Assembly: GCF_000189635.1 (NCBI RefSeq) | Contig: NW_002476512.1 | Coordinates: 1,054,001 to 1,118,000 of the forward strand | DNA length: 64,000 nt | Direction of reading: 5' to 3' | Origin: Tetrahymena thermophila SB210 | Taxonomy: Eukaryota; Ciliophora; Oligohymenophorea; Hymenostomatida; Tetrahymenidae | Shown: positions 1-10,941 of the stretch, in pieces | Layout: every line of letters begins with the position of its first letter | Position numbering within the stretch: position 1 is the stretch's first letter | The notes under the pieces: generated by a model | Databases searched by the model: none | The model's input: only the letters and a program-made list of their open reading frames with translations | Told to the model about the DNA's origin: nothing | Program-made: the position numbers and the translations under genes

Positions 1-1
1 G

Positions 2-52
2 GAATAGTTCTTGTTCTGTTCCCAAGAATCCTCTCTTAGAAGAGACTCATGA
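2..52 (+). CDS. possible 3' end of an upstream gene (partial)
   Basis: From position 2 the frame reads 16 sense codons and then TGA, with one in-frame TAG as Gln, giving a Ser/Arg-rich tail. Local base composition is less AT-rich than the following spacer. That is the only support. The fragment is very short, and the opposite strand also reads open here, so it could be the start of a minus-strand gene instead. Confidence 0.22.
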
Positions 53-624
53 ACGTAAGCTTATAAAAGTAAATAAATAAATTTTGTTCATTTTTTATGA
101 GATTAAATCAGCAACCCAATTTGATAAATAGATAGAAAAATAAATAAATACTTTTGATTGGTAATAAATATTAAGTGTTAGTTATATATTAATTAATTTT
201 CTCAGTTTTTCTTTCCAAAATTTACTCTACAATAAGCAAAGATCAAACAAACAGTTTCCATTAAATCAAACACCTAAATGGGAAAATTATTTTTTTAAAT
301 AGATAGAATCGTGTGGAAGAATAATTTATTTTCCAAATACATTTCAGTTTGACATGTTTGAAAGGTTTTTTTAAAGGCATTGTGAGAAAAAAAGTAAAAA
401 TAGACATAAATAACACAAGAGAATCAATAAATCCTAATCCAAATACAAAATAAATGAAATAAATTATAAACTTTTACAGATAATTTTAATAAAAAAAAAA
501 TTCAAACAACTCTTATTAAGTTAGTAAGTGATTGATTGGATGGTTGATTATAACTAATTAGATAAATTAATATAATTTTATAGATCATTATTTGTTATTT
601 TGGTATTAATTCTCATCAGGATTT
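53..624. other. AT-rich spacer
   Basis: This stretch is A/T runs and TAAA/AATA tracts, and no convincing coding frame is seen. It separates the possible gene end at 52 from the 3' end of the small minus-strand gene at 625. Confidence 0.6.
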
Positions 625-789
625 TCAATTTTTTTTATCTTTCTCTTCATGAGCTTTTTGCTTAGCCCTCATGATTTCTGCGTGGGATTCTTTATTTTTA
701 TGATAATCAACATTGCCTTAGTTGTTTTTATCAGCGTTTCTTTTACGAGCTCTTTCTCTGTCAACGTCTCTTTGATTTCCTCTGCTCAT
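625..789 (-). CDS. SERF/4F5-like small basic protein
   Basis: A single exon of 54 codons runs from ATG at 789 to TGA at 625, with one internal TAA read as Gln. The protein starts MSRGNQRDVDRERARKRNAD and is almost entirely charged: Arg/Lys/Asp/Glu-rich with no hydrophobic core. The opening M-(S/A)-R-G-N-Q-R and the small, highly basic, disordered nature match the 4F5 (SERF, small EDRK-rich factor) family. Those are 50-70 residue proteins that in animals modulate protein aggregation; that role is family knowledge and nothing in this sequence tests it. The gene lies head-to-head with the gene at 1137. A possible 5'-UTR intron donor (GTAAGA, read on the minus strand) sits just upstream of the ATG. 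The local composition is clearly coding-like against very AT-rich flanks. Confidence 0.75.
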
Positions 790-1136
790 TTTAAATAATC
801 TCTGCTTCTTTTAAATCTTACCTGCTCTTTTTTACTAAAAAAGAGATTTAAGTGTTTTCAACCTATTTTGTTTTTTTTTTTTTTTTGATCAATGATTTTT
901 TATAAATCAAATTATGAACTATTTGATGAAATGATTTACTTTTTAAATTTTCGATAAATTTTTCTCAAAATTTATAATGCATTATAAGGACTTTCTATTC
1001 TTTTTTCTTCCAATCAATCATTTTATAAAATAAATCGATCTTTTTCACGCTTATTTCTAACTTATTAAAGACCAATAATTTCTAATTTACAAATCTATAA
1101 TTAAAATATATTAAACTTTTTACTTAAATAATATAG
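790..1136. other. intergenic region with a long T tract
   Basis: This is the shared upstream region of two divergent genes. It holds an uninterrupted T run at about 870-886 and otherwise A/T-rich DNA. The true first exon of the plus-strand gene at 1137 should lie here or in a tiny upstream exon. No ATG in this stretch is both in frame and joined by an obvious splice, so the start remains unresolved. Confidence 0.5.
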
Positions 1137-1966
1137 ATTAAATTAGGATTATACGATCGTCCGATACCTCCCTTGAAAGATAAAATCATAGAACTTGGAA
1201 CAGAGACAAGAAATGATTATACAGGCTGGAATGTTAGCACTTAATAAGATATAAAACAAAGAAGAACTCATCTTGATGACTTGTATGAATTTTATTAAAA
1301 ATTACTTAATAAATTAAGTAATATACCAATTTAAAAAGCACTATCAAATCCAAAGTAAAGAATAAAGAAAAAGAAGATGGACTTCTAATGGAATACAGAA
1401 AGCCACTAGAATAATAATTAGATTTAGTCAATCACTACAGAGAAGTAAAGAAAAAAGAAAAAGAATTTAGAGATGAAATAAGAAAAGAGTAATTAATTTA
1501 TTAAATTTATTTATGATAAATTAATTCTATTAATTCTTATTTAAAACTTTTATTCTTATTATTAATAATTAATTAATAGATTCTTGAGAAGTAACCCAAA
1601 ATCTACAAAAGAAAAGACTGATGCAGCTGTTTATAGATTAACATATGAGGCTAAGCTTAGAATAAATTAAATTTAACAAGTAAAAAATATTAACTTTTAT
1701 TAAAATGTACATGAATTATAATTATAATAATATAGGATCCTAAAGTTACCTTTAAACCTTAATTATATAAACCAGACGAAGATAAAAGAATTAAAGCAAC
1801 TCACTCAGGTGTTTATTAGAAATTTGGATTTGAGAAAGATGCAAACGGTCAATAAAAGGACCACTATGCATGGTCTTGTTGCATGAATTCTGAAAAGGAT
1901 AGTTAAGGATGTAACAGATAAGTAATAGATAAGAAAAAATGGATATATGCATCTTATGTTTCTTGA
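1137..1966 (+). CDS. hypothetical multi-exon protein with C-terminal WSCC...GC motif (5' end unresolved)
   Basis: The proposed exons are 1137-1317, 1356-1488, 1580-1679 and 1736-1966, ending at TGA. Introns follow GT..AG; the first is only 38 nt, the others are 91 and 56 nt. The reading phase is continuous across all junctions. The middle is a Lys/Glu-rich helix-forming stretch. The last exon has HSGVYQKFGFEKD, then WSCCMNSEKDSQGC, then a short tail ending WIYASYVS. The HxG(V)Y ... WSCC ... GC pattern looks like a small metal-binding knuckle, known to me from other protist proteins, but I cannot name the family. Several in-frame TAA/TAG codons read as Gln. The block before 1137 ends in an acceptor-like ATATAG, so a short 5' exon with the ATG is missing from this model. 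Function is unknown. Confidence 0.6.
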
Positions 1967-2172
1967 GTATATATAATAAATTGTAAAAAATCAGTAATTA
2001 ATAAATTTAATACAGTATAGTTTGTATCAAACCTACTTTACTTTGAGATGTTTTAAGTAAAACTTAATTTATTATTTACAAACCAAACATATGTTTTATT
2101 TTAATTACTTTTGATATAAAGTTTTAATTTTTTATTTCTTATTTTAGATCTCTAAAAAAAAACTCATAATTA

Positions 2173-2205
<33 letters not shown>

Positions 2206-2432
2206 CCTTTGTTAAGCTATTCTTATTTTTTTATTAAAATAAACTATAATAAATTATTATTTTTATTCAATTTAAAAATGGAAATAGATTAATTAATTAA
2301 TTTATCGGATAGAAATGTTTTGGTGTTGATTCAAATTTAATTAGAAAAATTATTTAATTGAAAATATGAAAGTAACAATGTAAAGTAAATAGTAAATATA
2401 TCACAGTAGTAGGGGTGTTTAGTCTTTTTAGA
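1967..2432. other. AT-rich spacer
   Basis: This is the downstream region of the WSCC gene. It contains a TAA trinucleotide tract (listed separately) and A/T runs. I see no gene here. Confidence 0.5.
2176..2203. repeat. (TAA)n microsatellite
   Basis: About nine uninterrupted TAA units lie in non-coding DNA. It is a simple repeat with no other inferred role. Confidence 0.9.
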
Positions 2433-2792
2433 ATGATATTCAAAAGAATATCAAAATTATTTTATCAAAACTTGCTCGGATTTCAAAATCCTAGTAAAAA
2501 TAGTCACTTCTTGGTAGAACAAAAACCACAGATGTCAAAATAAAAAGTACAATTAATTTCTCCCTAAAGTTTTAAATCATGGTATCTATCTAATTTAGGG
2601 GTTATAATTTGTAACCCCTCAAATACCTTAACATTATTGATGGATACAATTTAAGATTAAAATTTAACTGGGATATAAAAGCTTGGCATTTATATTATTT
2701 AATTTATAAGATATAATATAGCACTAAAAATTTCAAATGATTTAATAGTTTTTTTATTATTTAAAAATATTTATTAACTTATAAAAATGTGA
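2433..2792 (+). CDS. doubtful small ORF, 119 aa
   Basis: With UAA/UAG as Gln the frame stays open from ATG 2433 to TGA 2792. The stretch 2400-2690 is visibly richer in G+C than its surroundings, and the first ~80 residues look protein-like (basic, then mixed polar). The last ~35 residues degrade into Ile/Leu/Asn/Lys typical of random AT-rich sequence. In DNA this AT-rich, TGA occurs rarely, so a 120-codon frame can arise by chance. It also contains a hairpin (aggggtta/taacccct, 2597-2604 with 2612-2619), which could instead mark a structured non-coding element or a mobile-element remnant. No homology is recognised. Confidence 0.22.
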
Positions 2793-3081
2793 ATGATATT
2801 TATAAATATGTATATATATATTAATTTAAACACATAATATATAGATATACTCACAAAATAACATACAATTATATGACTCATCAATATTATTTAAATTTAG
2901 CTTAATTTGTCTTGTACAAGAGACTCTTTTATAAATATAAAAATAATAATAAAATATATCTATGTATCTATCTATATCTTTGGTGAAAAAAACTTTTAAA
3001 ATGTTATATAATAAAACATATGATATTCAATTATTCATGCATTTAATATTTATTTATCCTTTTTTTACCATTCGTTTATCA
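2793..3081. other. AT-rich spacer
   Basis: The sequence is dominated by TATA and AATA runs, with no supported gene. It borders the 3' end of the minus-strand LRR gene at 3082. Confidence 0.5.
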
Positions 3082-5200
3082 TCAGAAATTTTTTTCAAAA
3101 ATAACTAATCTTTTTGATTTAAGACACTTGTTTATTACTTTGAATTCTTATGATTCATTTATCTAGTTTAATCTTTAAAAATAAATTTGTGTAAATTTTA
3201 AATAAATATTAAAAAAATAAACTTTTAAAATAAAAATTATTTCTTAAATAAATAAATAAATAAAGTAATATTTGTGGAATAAAAAAGATAAAAAAAAAAA
3301 TAAATCAAATAAATAAATTCAAGGAGCTTTTTTGTTTTATATTCATTTTATAGTTAAAAATATCACAAACCAAAACAAATAAACTGTTTTTACTCAAGGT
3401 TAAGTGTCAAATTTGAGAGATTAATGCAATTTGCTAAATTAGAACCTAAGTCTGATGCCCCCATTGCCTAAATTTAATTTCCACTTTTTAAATATTGATG
3501 AAAAAATATATTATTAAATAGTTAATTAAAAGGAAAAAATGAAATAATAAGATTAATTAATTAATAATAAAATCAAAAGTTAAAAATAAAATGATGAGTG
3601 AGTTAAATTAACAAAGAAAGAAGAAAAAAAAGCAAACAAGCACAAAAATAAAAAATAAAAAAAAGAGCTTATTGTTTTAAATTTAGTTTTTATAATCAAA
3701 AATATATCAAACCAAAACAAATAAACTATTTTTACCAAAGATCAAGTGTCAAATTTGAAAGATTAATACATTTTGCTAAAGCAGAACCTAAGCATAATGC
3801 ACCCATTTCACCAATTTCGTTGTAACTTTTTAAATATCGAAGAAAAAATATATAATTAAATAATTAATTAAAAGGAAAAAAAAAAAATATGAAACAATAC
3901 GATTAATTAATAATAAAAGCAAAAGTTAAAAATAAAATGATTAGTGAGTTAAATTAACAAAAAAATAAGAAAAAAAAGTAAATAAGCACAATAAAAAGTA
4001 AAAGAAAAAAGAGCTTTATTATTTTAAATTAGTTTTTATAGTTAAAAATATCACAATCCAAAACTAATAAATTGTTTTTACTCAAGATTAAGTGCCAAAT
4101 TTGAGAGATTAATGCCTTTTGCTAAAGCAGAGCCTAAGCTTGATGCACCCATTGTACCAATTTAATTTTAACTTTTTAATTATTGAAGAAAAAATATTTT
4201 ATTAAATAGTTAATTAAAAGGAATAAATAAAAAAAATATAAATGAAATAATAAGATTAATTAATTAATATTAAACGCAAAAGTTGAAAATAAAATGATGA
4301 GTGAGTTAAATTAACAAAGAAAGAAGAAAAAAAAGCAAGTAAGCACAATAAAAGAAAAAAGAGCTTTATTGTTTTTAATTAATTTTTATAATTAAAAATT
4401 AAAAATATCACAATTCAAAACAAATAAACTGTTTTTACCTAAGATTAAGTGTCAAATTTGAGAGACTAATGCATTTTACTAAAGCAGAACCTAAGTCTTA
4501 TGCACCCATTCCACCAATTTAATTACAACTTTTTAAATATTGAAGAAAAAATATAATTAAATAGTTAATTAAAAGTAAAAAATGAAGAAAAATATGAAAT
4601 AATAAGATCAATTAATTTTGAAAGCAAAAATTGAAAATAAAATGATGAGTGAGTTAAATTAACAAAGAAAGAAGAAAAAAAGCAAGCAAGCACAATAAAA
4701 AGAAAAAGAAAAAAGAGCTTTATTGTTTTAAATTAGTTTTTTATAAATAAAAATATCACAATCCAAAACAAGTAAACTGTTTTACAAAAGGTCAAGTGTC
4801 AAATTTGAGAGATTAATGCATTTTGCTAAAGCAGAACCTAAGCCTGACGTACCTTCATCACCAATTTAATTTTAACTTTTTAAATATTTATTTAAATATT
4901 GAAGAAAAATATATACCGTAGATTCTCGTTAATTAAGGACCAATTTAATTAAGGACTTTTTTGAGTGGTATTTAAAAAAGGACTAAATTTTTACAAAAAT
5001 TTTGATTTGAAAAAGTCCTTAATTAACGAGAAACTACGGTAATTAAATAGTTTTAAATTAATTTTTATAATTAAAAATATCACAATCCAAAACAGATAAA
5101 ATGTTTTTACCTAAGATAAAGTGTCAAATTTTATAGATTAATGCATTTTGCTAAACCAGAACCTAAATCTGATGCACTTTCATTACCAATTTATTTATAA
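3082..5200 (-). CDS. leucine-rich repeat protein built from 90-nt single-LRR exons (5' end unresolved)
   Basis: On the minus strand, exons at 5111-5200, 4786-4875, 4439-4528, 4082-4171, 3736-3825 and 3394-3483 are each exactly 90 nt. Each is preceded by an AG and followed by GTAAAA, with identical phase. Each encodes one 30-residue repeat of the pattern NQIGDEGxSxLGSALAKCI followed by NLSNLTLxL, a ribonuclease-inhibitor-type LRR. The terminal exon 3082-3172 (91 nt) continues in phase, completing an (E)LNQI LRR start. It then leaves the repeat as INKCLKSKRLVIFEKNF and a TGA. Introns are 221-267 nt and are homologous to one another, so exon and intron were duplicated as a unit. TAA/TAG are used as Gln. 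LRRs of this kind form protein-binding solenoids; the partner is unknown. No start exon was found upstream of 5200, and an eroded seventh unit lies near 5399-5490. The gene may be truncated or a pseudogene. Confidence 0.6.
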
Positions 5201-5500
5201 CTTTTTAAATATTGAAGAAAAAATATAATTAAATTTTTAATTAAAAGGAAAAAATGAAAACAAAATATCAAATAATAAGATTAATTAATTAATAATAAAA
5301 GCAAAAGTTAAAAATAAAATAATGAGCTAAATTAATAAAAAATGAAAAAAAATCAAACAAAATAAAAAATAAATAAAAATAAATCAAATAAATTAAAAGG
5401 GCTATAATGTTTTAAATTAATTTTTATAATTAAAAATATTAGAATCAAAAACACATAAACTGTTTTTATCAAGTGTAAATTTTAATAGAAAAAATATAAA
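3324..5500. repeat. ~345-bp tandem repeat array (exon+intron units)
   Basis: Units begin with a GAGCTTTATTG-like sequence at about 3324, 3665, 4011, 4361 and 4715. A further unit near 5045 is altered at its start by an inserted element, and a degraded one starts at 5399. Successive spacing is 341, 346, 350 and 354 bp. The best-conserved core corresponds to the 90-nt LRR exon read on the minus strand. The intron portion is also clearly related between units, though it carries small indels in A-rich and AATT-rich tracts. Confidence 0.9.
4914..5041. mobile_element. 128-bp MITE-like element with terminal inverted repeats
   Basis: The left end taccgtagattctcgttaat and the right end attaacgagaaactacggta are inverted complements over 26+ bp with one mismatch. 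The element begins and ends with TA inside A/T flanks, consistent with TA target-site duplication. The interior is AT-rich and non-coding. The CTCGTTAAT core of the terminus resembles pogo/Tigger-type termini, which is established for that Tc1/mariner branch, but assignment to it here is an inference. It sits within an intron of the LRR exon array, in the unit between exons 5111-5200 and 4786-4875. It appears to have replaced part of the usual intron sequence. Confidence 0.7.
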
Positions 5501-6548
5501 ATGATTAAAAAAAATGAATGATAAATAATTAAAAATAGAAATTTAAATTAAGTTAAAATTGTTAAAAAATATTTTTTAAATAAAAATAAATCAATGAATA
5601 AATAATGATGATAATTTCTATTAGAAAAATTATTTTTACAAATAAATTGAAATTAATATTTTTAAAAAATATTAATAATATTTATAAATTAAATATACCT
5701 CAGATCAATATAGAGAACTTAATGAGATAAAAGTGAAGAGTTTAAAAACTTTTTTTATTAATATATATAAATTTAAAGGGTTTAATAAAAAAAAATAATT
5801 ACTTCTTCTAATTTTCTGAAATATTTAATCCATTATATCATTTAATTTTTTTCCAATAATATTGAATAGCAAATAATTTATGGAATTTAATTAATTATCA
5901 ATAGATAAAAAGAACAAATAAAATATAATAATTAATTATCAAATATATATTTATAAATTTGCTTTTAAGAAGATATGTCACAGAAAAATTAATTTAACAT
6001 TTATTATTTAGTCTTTGTATTTAAAATATATATTTAAAAATATAATAGGAATTAGAGAAGCAGTTACTTATATTTGAAATCATTCTAGTAATTAATTAAT
6101 GTTCTTAAATTTTATAAAAATAATCTTAATAAGTAGATTTTTACGTTTTAGCTCAGTAATTAATTATAGGAATATTTATAATATTTCTAATTCTTCCCTA
6201 ATCCCATAAAATAATTTAATTAAATTTTATGAATTTAAAACAATAAGAATTTTTTTGCATAAAAAATTAAAAATTCTCTACTTGGTTTTAAAGCAAATGT
6301 ATAAAATATATTTATGTAGATAAATTTTTTTAAAAAGAAAAAAAGCATCTCAACTGCCATTTAATCATTTTCTGTATAAATAAAGTAAGTAGGTAGATAA
6401 GTAATTAAGTAAATTAGTAAATAATTTATAGTAATTTCATTTATATGTAGGTGTACTTTTTTAATGTAGTAATAGTGAGTGTATTGTATAATTTAATATT
6501 TTCTTTAATATATGCTTTTTATTTTATCCAGTTTACTATTTAAGGAAT
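5201..6548. other. AT-rich spacer with eroded repeat unit
   Basis: The first ~300 bp contain the intron remainder and a decayed seventh unit of the LRR exon array. In that unit (5399-5490) the donor GT is lost and only a few codons of the LRR remain. Beyond 5500 there is only A/T-rich DNA. A start exon for the LRR gene should be sought here, but none could be supported. Confidence 0.5.
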
Positions 6549-9500
6549 TCAGAGTAACTCTTCGTCAGAGTATCCAAAAGAATCTTTGCTATTTACTTCT
6601 ATAAAAGATAAAGTAGAGCACTAGCACAGATTTAATGCTTTGTTTGTCTAATATACCAAATTGAGTGAAGGAATTAATGGTATTTAATCTTTTATTTCTT
6701 TTTGGTTATTAGCAGGCTATTTAACTTTTTTATCGTTTTTATGTTTAAGAGAGTATTTTAAATGCTCTAAAAATCTTTCTAATTTGTATCCTAAACTTAT
6801 TTTTTAAGCTTATTCTTTTTACAACTCATCAGTTTTTAAGCCAAGAGGCTCCATGCATTTTTTTTCAGCTATCCTTGCTAGGGCTTCAATAAATTCTATA
6901 AATTCCATATTTATGAACTTATCGTTATTAATCTCATCTATTTAGGTCATTATAGATAAATTAAATGTCACCTAAGCGTCTTTTTCAGTAAAAGACTCAT
7001 CAATTAACTTAAAATGCCTAAGCATATCTATAAATTCATTAATATTCATTGTTTTATGAGATTTTAAACTCCTTTTTTCTCCTTTTCTACAATCAGCCCA
7101 TTTTTACCATATTTCTTCAATCATAACATGATATTTATTAATAACAATTTCACATACTTCATTCCAATATCTTTGGTCTCTCCATTGTTGAGGATCTTCA
7201 ATTTCTTCAAACATTTATGAAACTGATTTCCTTGAGAAAAACTTATTCAAGGTTTTTTGAACATTTTTACAGTTTCCGTTTCTCATGTATTTATCACAAG
7301 CAATTCTAACAATTAGCTCTAAAAATTAGAATCTAATAACAGCCTTGTCTGGATTTCTGTAGTTTTATTATTTTGATGTACTTGAAAGAGCTGAAATAAA
7401 ATTGTAATCGACATCTGAAATTTTGCACAATTTACCGTCTGATATTTTCATTTTATTTGCTAAAGCAACAAATTAGCTTTAAGAGATAGCAGGTATGTCA
7501 CCAATCATTCCTAAAGACGAATGGTATTTGTAAAAGATTCTTATCATATTGTAATATGTTTTAAGCAATTACTTCACTTCAAATTTTTCTTCTGGAGATG
7601 TAGTATAAGAATTCAAAATTGTGTTTATTTTTGAGTTTTCCCAATCAAATTCAAAGCATTTGCTAATTAATTCTTTTGAATCTTTAGCAAATGTCGAGAA
7701 AATTGATTATTCAACTGACCACTTTTTTTAGCAATTAGAAATTGAAAAATATGTTTCTAATTTTCTAGGTCTGCACTCAATAGAAGGCTATTAATAAGAA
7801 GAAATGAGAGTTTAATTTTTATCAGTTACTATATAATTAACTACAAAAGGCTCTTCGTATGTAATCAAAGTAGAGTCAAGGTATTCTAGTTAAAAATTTT
7901 TTATTGGTGTCATATTAATTGAATTATTTTGGAGACGAGCTTATTTATTGTGTTAATGATTGTCAGAATCCTAAGGATTAGAAGATGATTCTGCTGCTTT
8001 CTGAAAACAGTAATTATTTGTTGATTAAGTAGAACTAAAGCTGGCTGTCTCATAATCTAAAGAATAATACAAAATTTTCTTTAAAGGATCACTAAAAAAG
8101 AATAGAATTTTTTTATTTGGAGGGCACATTCTTTTCACAAAAAATCTGTTTGGATTATTTGGATCAACATCCATATAATGAGGCCTGTAGTTTTCAAAAT
8201 CAAGATGCAAAAAAACAGGTTTATTACAAAAAGAGCTGCTCTGCTAAGAAAATATCTCAAAAGTGATTTCTTGCCATCCATCACATATCCAACAAATATC
8301 TTAGATTTTATTGGTATCTTCTTTACATCTTAATAAAAAATTTGTTTGTTTGAAATATTTAAGAGTTAAAAATATTACTTTCTTTCTACTTATAAAAGGC
8401 TATTAATTCTTTAGTGTTGGTTATCCTTTAATAAACCTTAGCCTTAACTTAAGTTTTCTTGAATCATAAAACCTCTGGAGTCAAAAAACCAATTTCCTTC
8501 ATTTCCATTATAATGTATTCCAAAGAGAGAGAAGTTTTCTTTCAAGTACAAAGAAATTTCTTAAGATTCTTGAAGAGGTATATTGTTATAGGAAAGATCT
8601 AAATGCTTCATTTAAGAATTATCTAAAGAACAACTCTTAATGATACTCAAACAGCTGCTCAAATTCTATGGATTTCCTAAGCCATTGTAGCTTAAGTCTA
8701 AGACCTAATTAAATAAACAAAAGTTTTTGATATTATAAATAAATTTATTTTTAATTACTTATAAACTATTATTTTATTCTAGTCCTTAGGCTATAGCTAA
8801 ACCGCCCTGAGAAGAAATGTTATTCCAGTGAAGATAAAGTTCCTGTAGTTATGAATTTTTCAAAAGTTCTGAAATACCTTCACAACTACTATCAGTAATA
8901 CCATTCTTAGAGATATTCAAAACTGCTATGCAAGATTCAATTAACGCTGGATAAATTTGATAAAAACCAAGATCATTTATTTTATTATTTTCCAAATTTA
9001 GTATTCTTAGTATTGGATATGTCAAGGTGCATAATAAAGGATTAATACCTAAGGAGAGATCTTAAGAGCCCAGGTTGTTAGATTCTAAGTTTATTTCTTG
9101 AATTTTTTAAGGTAGACATATGCTAATAATCTCCATTGACTTAGGTGTTAAGTTAGAGTTTTTTAACTTAACTATTTCAATTTACTCAAATTATGAATGA
9201 GATAACACTTTTTTTAACATTTAGGCGTATTTTTCTGTTATATTTTTGTTGGATATGTCTAAAATATTTTGATATTCTTTAAATTAGCAGTTACTGTCGC
9301 AGCCAATATAATTGAAAATGCCAAGCTTTTTAGGAATCACATTACAGTTTTTAGCCTCATTGAGCATTGCTATGTCGATTGGATTTTCAATTTAGTTGAA
9401 ATTATTACTATCAACTATTTTTTTAATATTTTTCAAGTTCTTATAAGAATTTATTTTTGATAATTTTTAATTAATTTTAGAATCACTTGGAGAGTCGAAA

Positions 9501-10051
9501 ATTAAACTCGGAGATTGAATTCCAGACAATGAAGTTATAGACCGACTGACAGTTCTCTAAGAATTTCTTTATTATTCTAATTTCAGATTCACATTCATGT
9601 TATCAATTAGAATATTATTTTTTTTCTGAATTTTGTTGTTTAGCACTAAACCATTTACGAATGATTATTTAAGTTTAGCTTTTATGCAAGGATTTAATTG
9701 TTTCACGTCAGAGCTTAGGTTTCTCTTCTAAAAAGCACTTTTTAAATTAATATTTGTAAAAATGCACTTCTATCTGTTTTAAGATTTGCTCTAAACATGG
9801 CGACTCATTGAGAATTTTCTTTCAAGTTAAGAAATTTCAGATTGATCTATTTACTTATTTTCAACAGAACCGTTAATGTTTAAAGTCTTTTATGAAGATG
9901 TGTAGTTAGTTAATTTCATTTTTGTTGGTGATTCAAAGCAATTTGTTTAAAATATCTTATGATTATTTAAAGATATTTGTTACTATCTTTTTGGGAGCTT
10001 TTATGGCTGTAAAATAGGAGAGTCTACTGTTAAAAAAGGCAGAGAAGCCAT
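6549..10051 (-). CDS. LRR / CWICDGW-module / EF-hand-like protein, paralogue A
   Basis: ATG is at 10051 and TGA at 6549. Exons are 8759-10051, 8379-8704 and 6549-8328, separated by GT..AG introns of 54 and 50 bp; total 3,399 nt, 1,132 aa. Domain order: a Ser/Asn/Gln-rich disordered N-terminus (~1-230), ribonuclease-inhibitor-type LRRs (~240-470, e.g. LRILNLENNKINDLGF), and a short GIHYNGNEGNWFFDSRGF segment (~490). Next comes the central module with CWICDGWQE (~550), LDFENYRPHYMDVDP and RMCPPNKKILFFFSDP (~600). The C-terminal half has CFEFDWENSKI (~765), GDIPAISQSQF, RFQFLELIVRIACDKY and a degenerate EF-hand-like pair ending FIEFIEALARIAEKK (~970-1030). The canonical DxDxDG loop is not evident, so Ca2+ binding is doubtful. 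A short QIPLIPS tail motif recurs in E and F. It is the most 3' copy of a six-gene same-strand array. Molecular role unknown; a scaffold is plausible. Confidence 0.85.
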
Positions 10052-10593
10052 TTAGAGTTACTTAGAGTTGAATTTTATTTTTCAGTTTGTATTTTATTTT
10101 TTGATCTTATTTTTTATAGCATTTAGCCTAGTATGGTCAGAATATAAAGGAGGAAAATTGATAAAATTTATACTAGGAAAACTTAAATGATTCTAAAAAT
10201 AGTTAAAAAATAATAACAACATTTATGTTTAATTAAGTTGAATGTAAATAAATTTACTATTAATTTCTGATTATTTTATTTTGTGTAAGATATATTTTAT
10301 AATATAATAATAAATGTAAATTCTGGCAAATAATAATTTAGTTATTGATTATAATTTATCAACCTTGAAAATTTAATAATTAATTAATTAGTTAATTAAT
10401 TAAATTCAAGAACTGCATTTAGGTTGTAAGGCACGTGAATTTATTTTAAATTTCAATTGTTTAAAAAAACTGGATTTTAATTAACTTTTAGCGTCTTAAT
10501 TTTTTACCAATAAATAATACTTGATTAAGATAAGAGAAAAAAACTATTCAACATCTATCTGATGTATTAATAAATTATTAAATATGTAAATAC

Positions 10594-10941
10594 ATGAATC
10601 AGTCTACTAACGCAGATTTAACAACATATTTAATCAATTTAGAATATATTCATGAAAGCGAAAAGATATTAATTTATATGTTAAGTAGTAACCAATTACA
10701 TCAATAACATTAAAATAATAATTAAATGACTTAATGTAATTTTGTTTGTTTAAAATACATTAGGTTGTAAGCCAATCATTTTATATTTATTATTATAAAC
10801 TTTTATTAATTCAAGCACTTTATACATGAATTATACTCATTACATTTAATACATCACTATATCATTAATTCATTCAATAAATAAATAATTTTATTCTTAT
10901 AAATCATAAAATCATAAATACTAAGCCATTCAATTAGTTGA
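10594..10941 (+). CDS. doubtful small ORF, 115 aa
   Basis: The frame opens at ATG 10594 and reads to TGA 10941 with UAA/UAG as Gln. The first ~38 residues (starting MNQSTNADLTTYLINLEYIH) have a credible amphipathic composition. After about residue 40 it becomes His/Ile/Asn/Phe-rich, as random AT-rich DNA would. No homologue is recognised. The front part could be a short exon, or the frame could be chance. Confidence 0.2.

Noticed and set aside
3324-5500. CRISPR array or plain satellite
   Set aside because: The unit is ~345 bp with no short identical repeat/spacer alternation, and the conserved core is an in-phase 90-nt LRR exon.
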